Part shown: positions 48,192 to 55,718 of the stretch, piece by piece
Layout: the number at the start of each line of letters is the position of its first letter
How positions within the stretch are numbered: position 1 is the stretch's first letter
From: an uncultured Acidobacteriia bacterium
GTDB taxonomy: Bacteria > Acidobacteriota > Terriglobia > Bryobacterales > Bryobacteraceae
Assembly: GCA_903851195.1 (NCBI GenBank)
Contig: CAINNJ010000027.1
Span: forward strand, 102,744 to 166,743
DNA length: 64,000 nt
Direction: 5' to 3'
The notes under the pieces: model-generated
Databases searched by the model: none
The model's input: only the letters and a program-made list of their open reading frames with translations
Told to the model about the DNA's origin: nothing
Made by a program: the position numbers and the translations under genes

Positions 48192-50425
48192 TGCGGCGGG
48201 CGTTTTGGGTTCTCGCGAGTTGTATGGCCCTTCCGCTGGTCGCGGCGGAGCAGGATCACAGAAAGTGGATGGACTACGGCGGCGGGCCGGATTCTTCTCA
48301 CTTCGTCGCGCTCGATCAGATCAATAAGAGCAATGTAAGTCAGTTGCAGGTCGCATGGACCTATCCAACCGGCGACGACCACGCTTACTTATTCAATCCG
48401 ATTATCGTCGATGACGTGATGTATGTCCTCGCGAAGAACAGTTCGCTGGTGGCCTTGAACGCGGCGACGGGGAAAGAGATCTGGATCCACGCGAACCTTC
48501 CCGGCCTGACGACGCGCGGCATCGCCTATTGGGAAAGTAAAGACCGCAAAGACCGGCGGCTGATCTTCACGATGAATCATTATCTGGAAGAGATCGACGC
48601 GCGCACGGGGCAATCGATTCTGACGTTCGGAAAACAGGGCCTGGTGAATTTGCGGGAAGGTCTGGGGAGGGATCCCAAGACCATTAACCGCATTCAGCCG
48701 GACACCCCGGGGCGCGTTTTTGAAGACCTGATTCTGCTGGGGTCGGCGACGGGCGAGGCGTACTTATCGCCGCCGGGTGACCTGCGCGCTTATAACGTGA
48801 TGACCGGGAAGCTGGTCTGGAGTTTTCATACCATTCCGCATCCGGGGGAATTCGGGTACCAGACGTGGCCGAAAGACGCGTGGAAATACTCGGGCGGTAC
48901 CAATACGTGGGGTGAGATCACGCTGGATGAGAAGCGCGGAATCGCTTACTTTCCGACCGGCTCGCCGACTTACGACTACTATGGCGCCGACCGGGTCGGC
49001 ATGAACCTGTTCGCGAATTGTCTGTTGGCGCTGGACGCGCGCACGGGGAAGCGTTTGTGGCATTTCCAGATGGTTCACCACGATCTGTGGGATTACGACG
49101 CCACGGCCGCGCCGCAATTACTCACGGTCCGGCATGAGGGCAAACTGGTGGACGTGGTGGCGCAGTCGAGCAAACAGGGATTCCTGTATGTGTTCGATCG
49201 CGTGACAGGCAAGCCGCTCTGGCCGATTGAGGAGCGGCGGGTGGCGAAGAGTCTGATGCCCGGTGAGCAGGCGTGGCCGACCCAGCCATTCCCGACGGCG
49301 CCGCCGCCCTTTGCGCGCCAGAAGATCTCGGCGGCGGACGTGAACCCGTACATTTTGACGCCCGAGGAGCGCGCGGGCTGGAAAGACCGGATCGCCGGGA
49401 TGCGAAACGAAGGGCTTTTCACGCCGCCAGGGATGTCCGAAACCATCTCGATGCCGGGAGCGCGCGGCGGCTCCAACTGGGGCAGCGGGGCAGTGAATCC
49501 TTCCAAAGGGCTGCTGTACCTGAATACGCAGGACTGGCCGACGATTTATAAGCTCAGCCTGGAAGATCCGCTGGGTAAGCAGAATTCAGGCGCCGACGCG
49601 AAGGCCGTTTATGCCGCCCGCTGTCAGACATGCCACGGCGTTGGTGGCGTGGGCTCCGGGTCCGGTCCACCGGCTTTGGCCGGAATCGGCAAGCGCGTGC
49701 CGTTCGATTCGTTCCGGTCCACCGTGCACTCGGGGCGGGGCGAGATGCCGGGCTTCGCGGATGTCGATGAAGCGGCCGCGAAGCGATTGTACGAGTATTT
49801 GAGCGATGGCGCGACGGCGCCGGCATCCGTGAAGAGCGAAGTTGCGGGACCGGTCGTGGCGTCCGGAGGCGCGCCGGGCGGCCTGGTGATTCAGGAAGGT
49901 AATGCGGCTGATTACACGCCCCTCGGAGGGCCTGCTTATCCGAAAGGCAGCAAGACGCCGCGGGTTCGTTATTACACGAACTGGGGGCTCTATCCGGATC
50001 AGCCTTTCGTGGTCGGTCCGCCGTGGTCGTCGATTGTGGCGTATGACCTGAACAGCGGAACCATCAAGTGGAAAGTGCCGTTCGGGCAGGATGCGCAGGC
50101 TGCGGCGGAGGGCGCTCACGATACCGGAGCGTTCATGGCGGAACACCACGGGATGATCGTGACCTCAACGGGCCTGATTTTTATCGCCGCGAGCGACGGC
50201 AGGATTCGCGCGCTCGACGAGGAGACGGGGCAGATGCTTTGGAGCGCGTCGCTGCCGGCGGGGTCCGAAGGCATTCCGGCGATGTATGAATCGGGCGGCC
50301 GGCAGTATCTGGTAGTGCCGGCGTCTTCGAATATCAGCCCGGGCGGCGGGCATGCAGGCGCGCCGCGCCCGGACGTGCACAGAGGCTATGTAGCGTTTGC
50401 TTTGCCACGGGTTCCGGCGAAGTAA
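48191..50425 (+). CDS. Quinohemoprotein: PQQ propeller with an inserted cytochrome c domain
   Basis: A 744-residue exported protein (signal 'MRRAFWVLASCMALPLVAAE'). The PQQ-propeller N-terminus is 'KWMDYGGGPDSSHFVALDQI', with blade motifs such as 'VALNAATGKEIW' and 'LALDARTGKRLWHFQMVHHDLWDYD' (Asp-rich active-site segment). A cytochrome c domain sits inside the propeller: heme motif C478-Q-T-C481-H482 and probable axial Met519 in 'RGEMPGF'. It is followed by the last propeller part with 'IVAYDLNSGTIKWKVPFG' and 'IRALDEETGQMLWSASLPAG'. In classical quinohemoprotein alcohol dehydrogenases the cytochrome is C-terminal. Likely substrate: a sugar or sugar alcohol, from operon context. It starts one base inside the previous stop. 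Confidence 0.9.
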   Translation: MRRAFWVLASCMALPLVAAEQDHRKWMDYGGGPDSSHFVALDQINKSNVSQLQVAWTYPTGDDHAYLFNPIIVDDVMYVLAKNSSLVALNAATGKEIWIHANLPGLTTRGIAYWESKDRKDRRLIFTMNHYLEEIDARTGQSILTFGKQGLVNLREGLGRDPKTINRIQPDTPGRVFEDLILLGSATGEAYLSPPGDLRAYNVMTGKLVWSFHTIPHPGEFGYQTWPKDAWKYSGGTNTWGEITLDEKRGIAYFPTGSPTYDYYGADRVGMNLFANCLLALDARTGKRLWHFQMVHHDLWDYDATAAPQLLTVRHEGKLVDVVAQSSKQGFLYVFDRVTGKPLWPIEERRVAKSLMPGEQAWPTQPFPTAPPPFARQKISAADVNPYILTPEERAGWKDRIAGMRNEGLFTPPGMSETISMPGARGGSNWGSGAVNPSKGLLYLNTQDWPTIYKLSLEDPLGKQNSGADAKAVYAARCQTCHGVGGVGSGSGPPALAGIGKRVPFDSFRSTVHSGRGEMPGFADVDEAAAKRLYEYLSDGATAPASVKSEVAGPVVASGGAPGGLVIQEGNAADYTPLGGPAYPKGSKTPRVRYYTNWGLYPDQPFVVGPPWSSIVAYDLNSGTIKWKVPFGQDAQAAAEGAHDTGAFMAEHHGMIVTSTGLIFIAASDGRIRALDEETGQMLWSASLPAGSEGIPAMYESGGRQYLVVPASSNISPGGGHAGAPRPDVHRGYVAFALPRVPAK

Positions 50426-50434
50426 GCCCGCCCG

Positions 50435-51283
50435 TTATGTTTCGTGCAACAGCCACTTGGCGGCGTTGCGCTGCATTTTCTCGTATTCGGGATTCCAGAG
50501 GGCGCTGATCATGTGGCCGGGCGCCATGAAACAGACGCGGCCTTTGCCGTAGTCGTAGGCCCAGACGGCCTCCGCCGTGTTGCTTTTGCGGCCCGCGAGA
50601 TCGGTGTAGTCGAGGCCGCTTTCGTTGACGCTGCGGGCCAGCACGTATTTCGGGTCTTTATCGTAAACCACGTAGTGCTGTTCGTCCGTCACGACGAAGT
50701 CTTTCACGCCCCGGGTGACCGGGTGATCCGGGTTCACGATTTTGACTTTGAAGGGGCGGATGGGCGGGTGGCCGACGTAAATGGCGCCCTCGACCTCGCG
50801 GTAGTCCTTGTTCGAAATCGACGCTTCGCTGTTGTTGTGGAAAGCCCAGAGCGCGCCGCCTTCGGAGACCCACTGTTTAATCGCTTTGCCTTGCTCCTGC
50901 GTCATCCACGACTGGAAGTCCGAGCCGATTTTGCGCTGAATGGGCGGCTCGCTGACGATCTTGTCGGATTTTTCATTCCAGTAGATCTGGTGCCAGTAGC
51001 CGTTGTTGTAGCGGCGGCCGTCGCGAAACATGATGAGGATTTTGTATTTGCGCAGATGGTCGTAGCTGAGCAGGTTTTCCTGATCGGTGAAGTCGATGGA
51101 AAGTGTTCCGCTTTCGACGAGGGTGCCGGTCAGGGCGGTGCGGATGTAGTCGGAATTATGGGACTCATCGCCGCAGAGGGCGAAGGCCGTGGCATTACCG
51201 GGCGTGGCGGACCGGAGACTGGGGGCGACAAGGCCGGTCGCTGCGGCGCGCAGCAGGGTCCGGCGCGTGACGGGATTTTGCAT
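50435..51283 (-). CDS. ThuA-like domain protein, exported (copy 2)
   Basis: A 282-residue paralogue of the protein at 29946-30788. It shares long near-identical blocks such as 'PPIRPFKVK', 'RGVKDFVVTDEQH' and 'WAYDYGKGRVCFMAPGH', with a leader 'MQNPVTRRTLLRAAATGLVAP'. It ends 9 bases from the convergent quinohemoprotein gene, supporting a role in the same sugar pathway. The ATG at 51283 is preceded at 7 bases by TATAAC, which suggests a leaderless transcript. Confidence 0.87.
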   Translation of the reverse strand: MQNPVTRRTLLRAAATGLVAPSLRSATPGNATAFALCGDESHNSDYIRTALTGTLVESGTLSIDFTDQENLLSYDHLRKYKILIMFRDGRRYNNGYWHQIYWNEKSDKIVSEPPIQRKIGSDFQSWMTQEQGKAIKQWVSEGGALWAFHNNSEASISNKDYREVEGAIYVGHPPIRPFKVKIVNPDHPVTRGVKDFVVTDEQHYVVYDKDPKYVLARSVNESGLDYTDLAGRKSNTAEAVWAYDYGKGRVCFMAPGHMISALWNPEYEKMQRNAAKWLLHET

Positions 51284-51290
51284 GTTGTCT

Positions 51291-51296
51291 GTTATA
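51291..51296 (-). promoter_or_regulatory. -10 box of the ThuA copy 2 gene
   Basis: TATAAC on the minus strand lies 7 bases before the ATG at 51283, with no Shine-Dalgarno sequence between. Seventeen bases farther upstream is TGGCTT, a poor -35 match. Short-leader or leaderless transcription is expected. Confidence 0.45.
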
Positions 51297-51360
51297 TCGG
51301 TTTTTCACGAGAGAAGCCAGGGTGGATTCGCCGGATACACACCCTGGCCCTCCGTATGGC

Positions 51361-51489
51361 TTACCGGCGCGTCCGGCAGGCGTCCAGCGTGGAAGCGTCG
51401 AGCCAGATGTGGGCGGGAAGCTGCGCCTCGACGAGCTCATTAAAGAACCGGGCAAGGCGGCGAGCCGCGAATTTTGCTGTTTTTCTCAT
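51361..51489 (-). CDS. Possible 42-residue basic small protein with a strong ribosome binding site
   Basis: ATG at 51489, TAA at 51361-51363. A clear Shine-Dalgarno sequence (GAAGGAG) lies 8 bases before the ATG, one of the best in the window. The product starts 'MRKTAKFAARRLARFF', continues 'NELVEAQLPAHIWLDAST' and ends 'LDACRTRR'. It begins with a basic amphipathic helix and has no membrane segment. It fills the space between ThuA copy 2 and the glycosyltransferase gene, where no other gene is seen. I do not recognise a family. It might be a conserved small regulatory or ribosome-associated protein, or chance. Confidence 0.45.
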   Translation of the reverse strand: MRKTAKFAARRLARFFNELVEAQLPAHIWLDASTLDACRTRR

Positions 51490-51581
51490 CCTGGTGTCTC
51501 CTTCAATTACCAAGTGTGTGGCTGGCTGACTTTGTTACAAACTTATGACGGTCAAGGGACATTTCGGTTACAGGGGGGTAT

Positions 51582-52640
51582 TCAGGCTTGGGCGAGGAGT
51601 ATCCGGTCGGCCGCCTCGCAGACGGTTTCCACCCCAATGGCTCTCATGGCTGCGGCGCCACGCCCCCGATGACGGACCAGATGCCACGGGACCGGCTCTC
51701 CCCGAACCAGGATGTTCCCCGGCCCGTAAGGCCGCACCCATCCCGCGAGAGAGTGTCCGATCAGGCCAATGCAGGGCGCGCCCACTGCCGCCGCCAGATG
51801 CAACAGGCCGGTATCGGCCGAAAGAAAGAGCCGCGATCTTCGGGCGAGTGAACCCATTCGAGCCAGAGACAGAGGCGGACCCAGACGGGCGTGCCCGCCG
51901 GATGCCGTCACGATTTCCCGCGCCGCCCGCAGTTCCCGCTCCTGCCAACCCAGCACAATGCTGGGGAGCGCGTGCCTCGAACCGAGGTGGCGGGCCACTT
52001 GGGCGAAACGGTCCGGCAGCCACATCCTGTGCGCCGGACCGCCCGCGTTGATCACGGCGAATTTCCGATCCGCCAGCCCCAATTCCCCCAGATGGCGGAC
52101 GATCCCGCGGGCATCCTCGTCAGCTTCCGGCATGCGGAAGCAGGCCTGCGGCGCGACCACTCCGAGGGGCGCGAGGATCTCCAGGTATCGATCCACGATG
52201 TGGTCGGAAGAAGCCTGGATCAGTTCGAAGTTCAGCGCGGCGGCGAGCACCCGCGACAAGTTGCGGAGTCGAGCCTCGTTCGGGACGATGCGGCGGAATT
52301 CATGGCTGACCATGCCGACAAAGCCAAGCCGCCGCGGAACTCCCGCCAGGAGCGCCGCCAGAACGCTGCTCCGCACGCCCTGCAGGTCGAGAACGACGTC
52401 GAACTGTAAGGCGCGAAGCTGTTGCCGAAGCCGGAGAATCCGGGCAGGAGAGTGGGTCCATCGCCGTGGGACCAGGATCCGCTGGTCGATCGCGGAGTGA
52501 CCGGCCAACACCTCGCCGGCCCAATCTTCCGCCAGCCAGCTCACGAATGCGCCCGGAATGCAATCCTTGATGGCACATGCCACGGGCACGGCATGAATCA
52601 GATCCCCGATGGCCCGGAGCCGAACGATGAGGATTCGCAC
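51582..52640 (-). CDS. Glycosyltransferase family 9 (heptosyltransferase-like)
   Basis: A 352-residue GT-B enzyme. The N-terminal 'MRILIVRLRAIGDLIHAVPVA' is the GT9 acceptor-side signature. The donor domain has 'FAVINAGGPAHRMWLPDRFA' and 'LFLSADTGLLHLAAAVGAPCIGLIG'. It transfers a heptose or similar sugar from a nucleotide donor to lipopolysaccharide core or another envelope glycan. GTG start at 52640. It lies downstream of the tRNA-Cys gene on the same strand, separated by 176 bases. Confidence 0.87.
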   Translation of the reverse strand: MRILIVRLRAIGDLIHAVPVACAIKDCIPGAFVSWLAEDWAGEVLAGHSAIDQRILVPRRWTHSPARILRLRQQLRALQFDVVLDLQGVRSSVLAALLAGVPRRLGFVGMVSHEFRRIVPNEARLRNLSRVLAAALNFELIQASSDHIVDRYLEILAPLGVVAPQACFRMPEADEDARGIVRHLGELGLADRKFAVINAGGPAHRMWLPDRFAQVARHLGSRHALPSIVLGWQERELRAAREIVTASGGHARLGPPLSLARMGSLARRSRLFLSADTGLLHLAAAVGAPCIGLIGHSLAGWVRPYGPGNILVRGEPVPWHLVRHRGRGAAAMRAIGVETVCEAADRILLAQA

Positions 52641-52716
52641 GCTCTCAACGTTAACATTCGGAATGACTCGTGCCGTTCGATTCCGATCAGCTTGACCACC
52701 TGGCTCGAATTTTTTG

Positions 52717-52732
52717 CCGGGTACCCCCCCGG
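52717..52732. repeat. GC-rich inverted repeat flanked by a T-run and an A-run
   Basis: CCGGG (52717-52721) and CCCGG (52728-52732) form a short stem. It is bracketed by TTTTTT (52710-52715) on the left and AAAAAAA (52733-52739) on the right, which extend the stem with A-T pairs. In neither direction does a U-tract follow the hairpin, so this is not a standard intrinsic terminator. It lies in the 176-base gap between tRNA-Cys and the GT9 gene, in which nothing else is evident. Confidence 0.5.
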
Positions 52733-52816
52733 AAAAAAAGCGAACGAACGGTAAACGCAGGGAACTGCAGAGAAGTGAAAGGAAGGAACTAAATGCTTAT
52801 AAATCTAAGGTTTTGT

Positions 52817-52891
52817 TGGAGGCGCGGGTCGGGATCGAACCGACGAATAAGGGTTTTGCAGACCCTTGCCTTACCACTTGGCTACCGCGCC
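52817..52891 (-). tRNA. tRNA-Cys (anticodon GCA)
   Basis: The cloverleaf reads on the minus strand from 52891. The acceptor arm GGCGCGG pairs with CCGCGCC (7 bp), the discriminator is U (typical for Cys), and CCA is encoded at 52817-52819. The anticodon stem is AGGGT/ACCCT with loop CTGCAAA, giving anticodon GCA. The T arm contains GGTTCGATCCC. The 5' ten bases overlap the end of the upstream CocE-type hydrolase gene on the same strand, whose TAG stop is inside the tRNA. Confidence 0.95.
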
Positions 52892-54657
52892 ACTTCGGTT
52901 GGTCTCTTCGTAACGTAGCGCGTTGGGTGGGCAGAAGTCAATTGCGCCGGTGTCGGCGGTACCACCGGCAGCAACAAAAACGATCGCCGGTCCCGGTCAT
53001 GAAACACATTCTGGGTCGCCTTCCGGAGTTCCCGTTCATCCGCCACCGGCCTTCCGGTATTCGGATTCCGGTCGAATCGCGGGAAATTGCTGCTCGAAAC
53101 CTCCAGCCGTATGCGATGTCCGGCACGGAATACGTTGCTGGTCACCCCGGCATCGATGGTGACCCTGTAAACCTCACCCGGGGTCAGCAGCTTCGGGTTT
53201 TCCAGCGAATCCCGATATCGCAGGCGCAGAATGCCGTCCGTCAGATTACGCGCCTCGCCGTTCGGGAAAACATCCACCAGTTTGGCCGTAAAATCCGTGT
53301 CGGGCGCGCTGGACGATACGTACAACACCGCTTTCACGGGTCCGGTCACCTCGACATCGGCTGCAAGCACCTCGGTCGAATACACCAGCACGTCGCGCCG
53401 CTTCTCCACATTGCGCTGATCGTGCGGTCCCCATGGGAAAATTGCCGGGTCGCAACAAACCGCGCCGCCGGTGGTGGGCGCGGGGTTCCGGGGATCGTAC
53501 ACGAACGTGTCGGGCGCCGAACTCTTCAGCGGCTCGCCTCCCAACAGACCGGCGGCTCCGAGGTAATACTTCGTGTTCCGCGCGCGCGCGAGCGGCCACT
53601 CCTCCTCATCCCGCCAGCGATTCGCGCCCATGACGAATAATCGGACCGGATGCGCGGAGCTTTCCGCCTCCTTCGCCGCTCCCCCTTTTGGCACTTCGGC
53701 CTTCGGCACTTCGCCCTTAACCCAGCGATCAAACCACCGCAGTTGAGCCGGACGCAGCCCCACCGCCGCGTCCCGGCCGTAGTCGACGCCCGGAAACGGC
53801 GTATTGAACGTGTGCGGCCAGGGCCCAATCACGATCCGCACATTGCGGTTCGTCTTGCTCAAAACGTGAAAAGCCTCCAGGTCGCTCTCGACGTAATTGT
53901 CGTACCAGCCACCCACGGAATACACGGGAATGTGAATATCCTTCAGGTTCTCCCGCACACTGGACGCCTTCCAGAAACTGTCGTAAGACGGATGATTCGC
54001 GGCGAGTTGCCAGAGCGGAATGGCTCTCCCGGCCGCCGACATATCGGCATAACGGACGGGCAGAGACCAGATATATTTGCGGAAATCCGGCGGGCGGTAA
54101 TTCATATCCCGCAGATTGTCCGAAACCCAGAGGAGCCGGTGCCCCAGTTTCATGGCGCCGCCCGGAGAGTAGAAGCGGTCGCGGTAATCGTCATCGCCGG
54201 AAACGTAAGGGAAAATCGCCTTCAGGTGCGGGTTATGGGCGAGCGCGGCCTTCCACTGCGCGATTCCCAGATACGACCCCCCGTACATACCGACGTTCCC
54301 GTCCGACCACGGCTGGCGCGCGATCCAGTTGAGCGTGTCGTCGCCATCGGCCACTTCCTGATTGACAGGCTCGAAACGCCCACCCGAAAGATAACGCCCC
54401 CGCACATCCTGAATCACGTACACATAGCCATGGTCCAGGAAGCTCTGAAAATTCGGCGTCAGTTCGTCGCCTTTACCGTAAGGCGTGCGCACCAGAATGG
54501 TCGGATAGCGCCCCGGCGCACCCGGCCGAAAAACGTTGGTGCTCAGGCGGACCCCGTCGCGCATGGTGACGCCGACGTTGAACTCACTGACCGGAAGAAC
54601 CGCGGGCGCACCGGCGAGCGCGCCCGCAAGCGCCGGAATCAGGAGGCTGCGGAGCAC
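52882..54657 (-). CDS. CocE/NonD family serine hydrolase (X-Pro dipeptidyl-peptidase S15-like), exported
   Basis: A 591-residue alpha/beta hydrolase. The start is the GTG at 54657, where a signal peptide ('MLRSLLIPALAGALAGAPAVLP') begins; it overlaps the upstream glycosyltransferase stop by 19 bases. Motifs: 'VTMRDGVRLSTNVFRP', 'VIQDVRGRYLSGGRFEP', the nucleophile Ser128 in 'MYGGSYLGIAQW', a catalytic His in 'VIGPWPHTFN', and the C-terminal beta domain 'SSAPDTDFTAKLVDVFPNG'. It hydrolyses esters or X-Pro peptides. A 15-bp imperfect tandem duplication at 53690-53719 gives the repeated 'EVPKAEVPK'. The stop codon lies inside the tRNA-Cys gene. Confidence 0.88.
   Translation of the reverse strand: MLRSLLIPALAGALAGAPAVLPVSEFNVGVTMRDGVRLSTNVFRPGAPGRYPTILVRTPYGKGDELTPNFQSFLDHGYVYVIQDVRGRYLSGGRFEPVNQEVADGDDTLNWIARQPWSDGNVGMYGGSYLGIAQWKAALAHNPHLKAIFPYVSGDDDYRDRFYSPGGAMKLGHRLLWVSDNLRDMNYRPPDFRKYIWSLPVRYADMSAAGRAIPLWQLAANHPSYDSFWKASSVRENLKDIHIPVYSVGGWYDNYVESDLEAFHVLSKTNRNVRIVIGPWPHTFNTPFPGVDYGRDAAVGLRPAQLRWFDRWVKGEVPKAEVPKGGAAKEAESSAHPVRLFVMGANRWRDEEEWPLARARNTKYYLGAAGLLGGEPLKSSAPDTFVYDPRNPAPTTGGAVCCDPAIFPWGPHDQRNVEKRRDVLVYSTEVLAADVEVTGPVKAVLYVSSSAPDTDFTAKLVDVFPNGEARNLTDGILRLRYRDSLENPKLLTPGEVYRVTIDAGVTSNVFRAGHRIRLEVSSSNFPRFDRNPNTGRPVADERELRKATQNVFHDRDRRSFLLLPVVPPTPAQLTSAHPTRYVTKRPTEVAR
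53690..53719. repeat. 15-bp imperfect tandem duplication inside the CocE-type gene
   Basis: GGCACTTCGGCCTTC (53690-53704) is followed by GGCACTTCGCCCTTA (53705-53719), with two mismatches. The reading frame is kept and the protein gains an 'EVPKA/EVPKG' repeat. Confidence 0.7.
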
Positions 54658-55718
54658 AGCACCTGCCAGTATTTCCGTCCCACGGCTTCGAGCGAGTGCT
54701 GCTCCAGAATGTGACGCCGGGCCTGCGCGCCGATTTCCTTCGCGATTCCTGGGAATTGCGCCACCATCACCATATATTCGAACAATCCGGCGGCTTCGGC
54801 AACGCCGGGAGGTATTCGAAGACAGGCTGGGGGCGGAATTGCTCCGCTCTCCTCTCCCGCGGTCAGCATCACCGGCTTGCCCGTTCCCATCATCCGGATG
54901 GCGATTCCGGACGTCTCCCCCGCGCCGGGATAGCGCAGATTCAGGCAGCAATCGATGGCCGAGGCGGCTGTCCGCAGGTCGCTTTCGCTCAGGTGACCGA
55001 GGCGGTGAATAGCCGGGTGGTCCGCGGCAGTGGTGAGCAAACGCCCCAGGTCGGTGGACACTGCGTCACCCGCCAGGAGCAACGCCGTCCCGGGCAGAGC
55101 GGCGTGGAGCCGGCGGAACGCGTCGAGGCACGGGATCACCCGTTTGGTCTCCCGCAGATAGCCGAAGATGCCGAACAGCGTCGTCCCCTGCGCGACCCCC
55201 AGCCATTGCCGGAAGCGCGCCGTGTCCGCGTGGTCGGGCAGGGCGGCAGGCTCGAAGAAGTGCGGAATCACGTGAAAGTCCCGTGCGCCGTGCTCCCGCG
55301 CCATCCGCGCGGCGCCGGGGTTATGTACAATAACCGCCCGCGAGGTTTCCGCCACGCGCCGGATCAGGGGGTACTCGAAATACCGGGGATCCACGCCGGA
55401 ACTGCTGCGTTCCGCCCAGAGTTCTTCGGCCAGATGACGGCGCCACTCGCCATAATTGAAGACGAACTCCCCGACGTACTGCTCACGGGTGAGACTCCCC
55501 AGAAAGAAGTGATGCAGGACGGCATCGTGCAGCACGACGACACCCGGCTTTTCCAGCGCCTGCCGGTAAATCCCGGCGTGAAGTGCATTATTGCCGAGAT
55601 GATACAGATCGACACCCGGCCTGCCGAAGCGATCCAGTGCGGAACCCAGCGTTTCCGCATAATCCGCGACCCCCGAACGGGAGCGCGGAGGAGGCGCATG
55701 ATGCCAGGCGGAGCTCAA
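54639..55718 (-). CDS. Glycosyltransferase family 4-like (GT1-type)
   Basis: A 359-residue GT-B glycosyltransferase. The N-terminal 'PPRSRSGVADYAETL' is typical for GT4 enzymes, with 'HDAVLHHFFLGSLTREQYV'. The donor domain has 'LFGIFGYLRETKRV', 'LLLAGDAV', 'HRLGHLSESDL' and 'YPGAGETSGIAIRMMGTGKPVML'. It probably builds an exopolysaccharide or lipopolysaccharide together with the GT9 enzyme downstream. Its start overlaps the upstream YggS stop by four bases and its stop overlaps the CocE gene, so the three genes form an operon ending in tRNA-Cys. Confidence 0.85.
   Translation of the reverse strand: MSSAWHHAPPPRSRSGVADYAETLGSALDRFGRPGVDLYHLGNNALHAGIYRQALEKPGVVVLHDAVLHHFFLGSLTREQYVGEFVFNYGEWRRHLAEELWAERSSSGVDPRYFEYPLIRRVAETSRAVIVHNPGAARMAREHGARDFHVIPHFFEPAALPDHADTARFRQWLGVAQGTTLFGIFGYLRETKRVIPCLDAFRRLHAALPGTALLLAGDAVSTDLGRLLTTAADHPAIHRLGHLSESDLRTAASAIDCCLNLRYPGAGETSGIAIRMMGTGKPVMLTAGEESGAIPPPACLRIPPGVAEAAGLFEYMVMVAQFPGIAKEIGAQARRHILEQHSLEAVGRKYWQVLCSAAS

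Noticed and set aside
52710-52739. Hairpin with T-run and A-run as a terminator of tRNA-Cys
   Set aside because: The U-tract is on the wrong side of the stem in both directions for intrinsic termination.
52793-52915. A 40-codon plus-strand frame with a good ribosome binding site (GGAAGG) starting near 52793
   Set aside because: It runs antisense through the whole tRNA-Cys gene, so its sequence is dictated by the tRNA.
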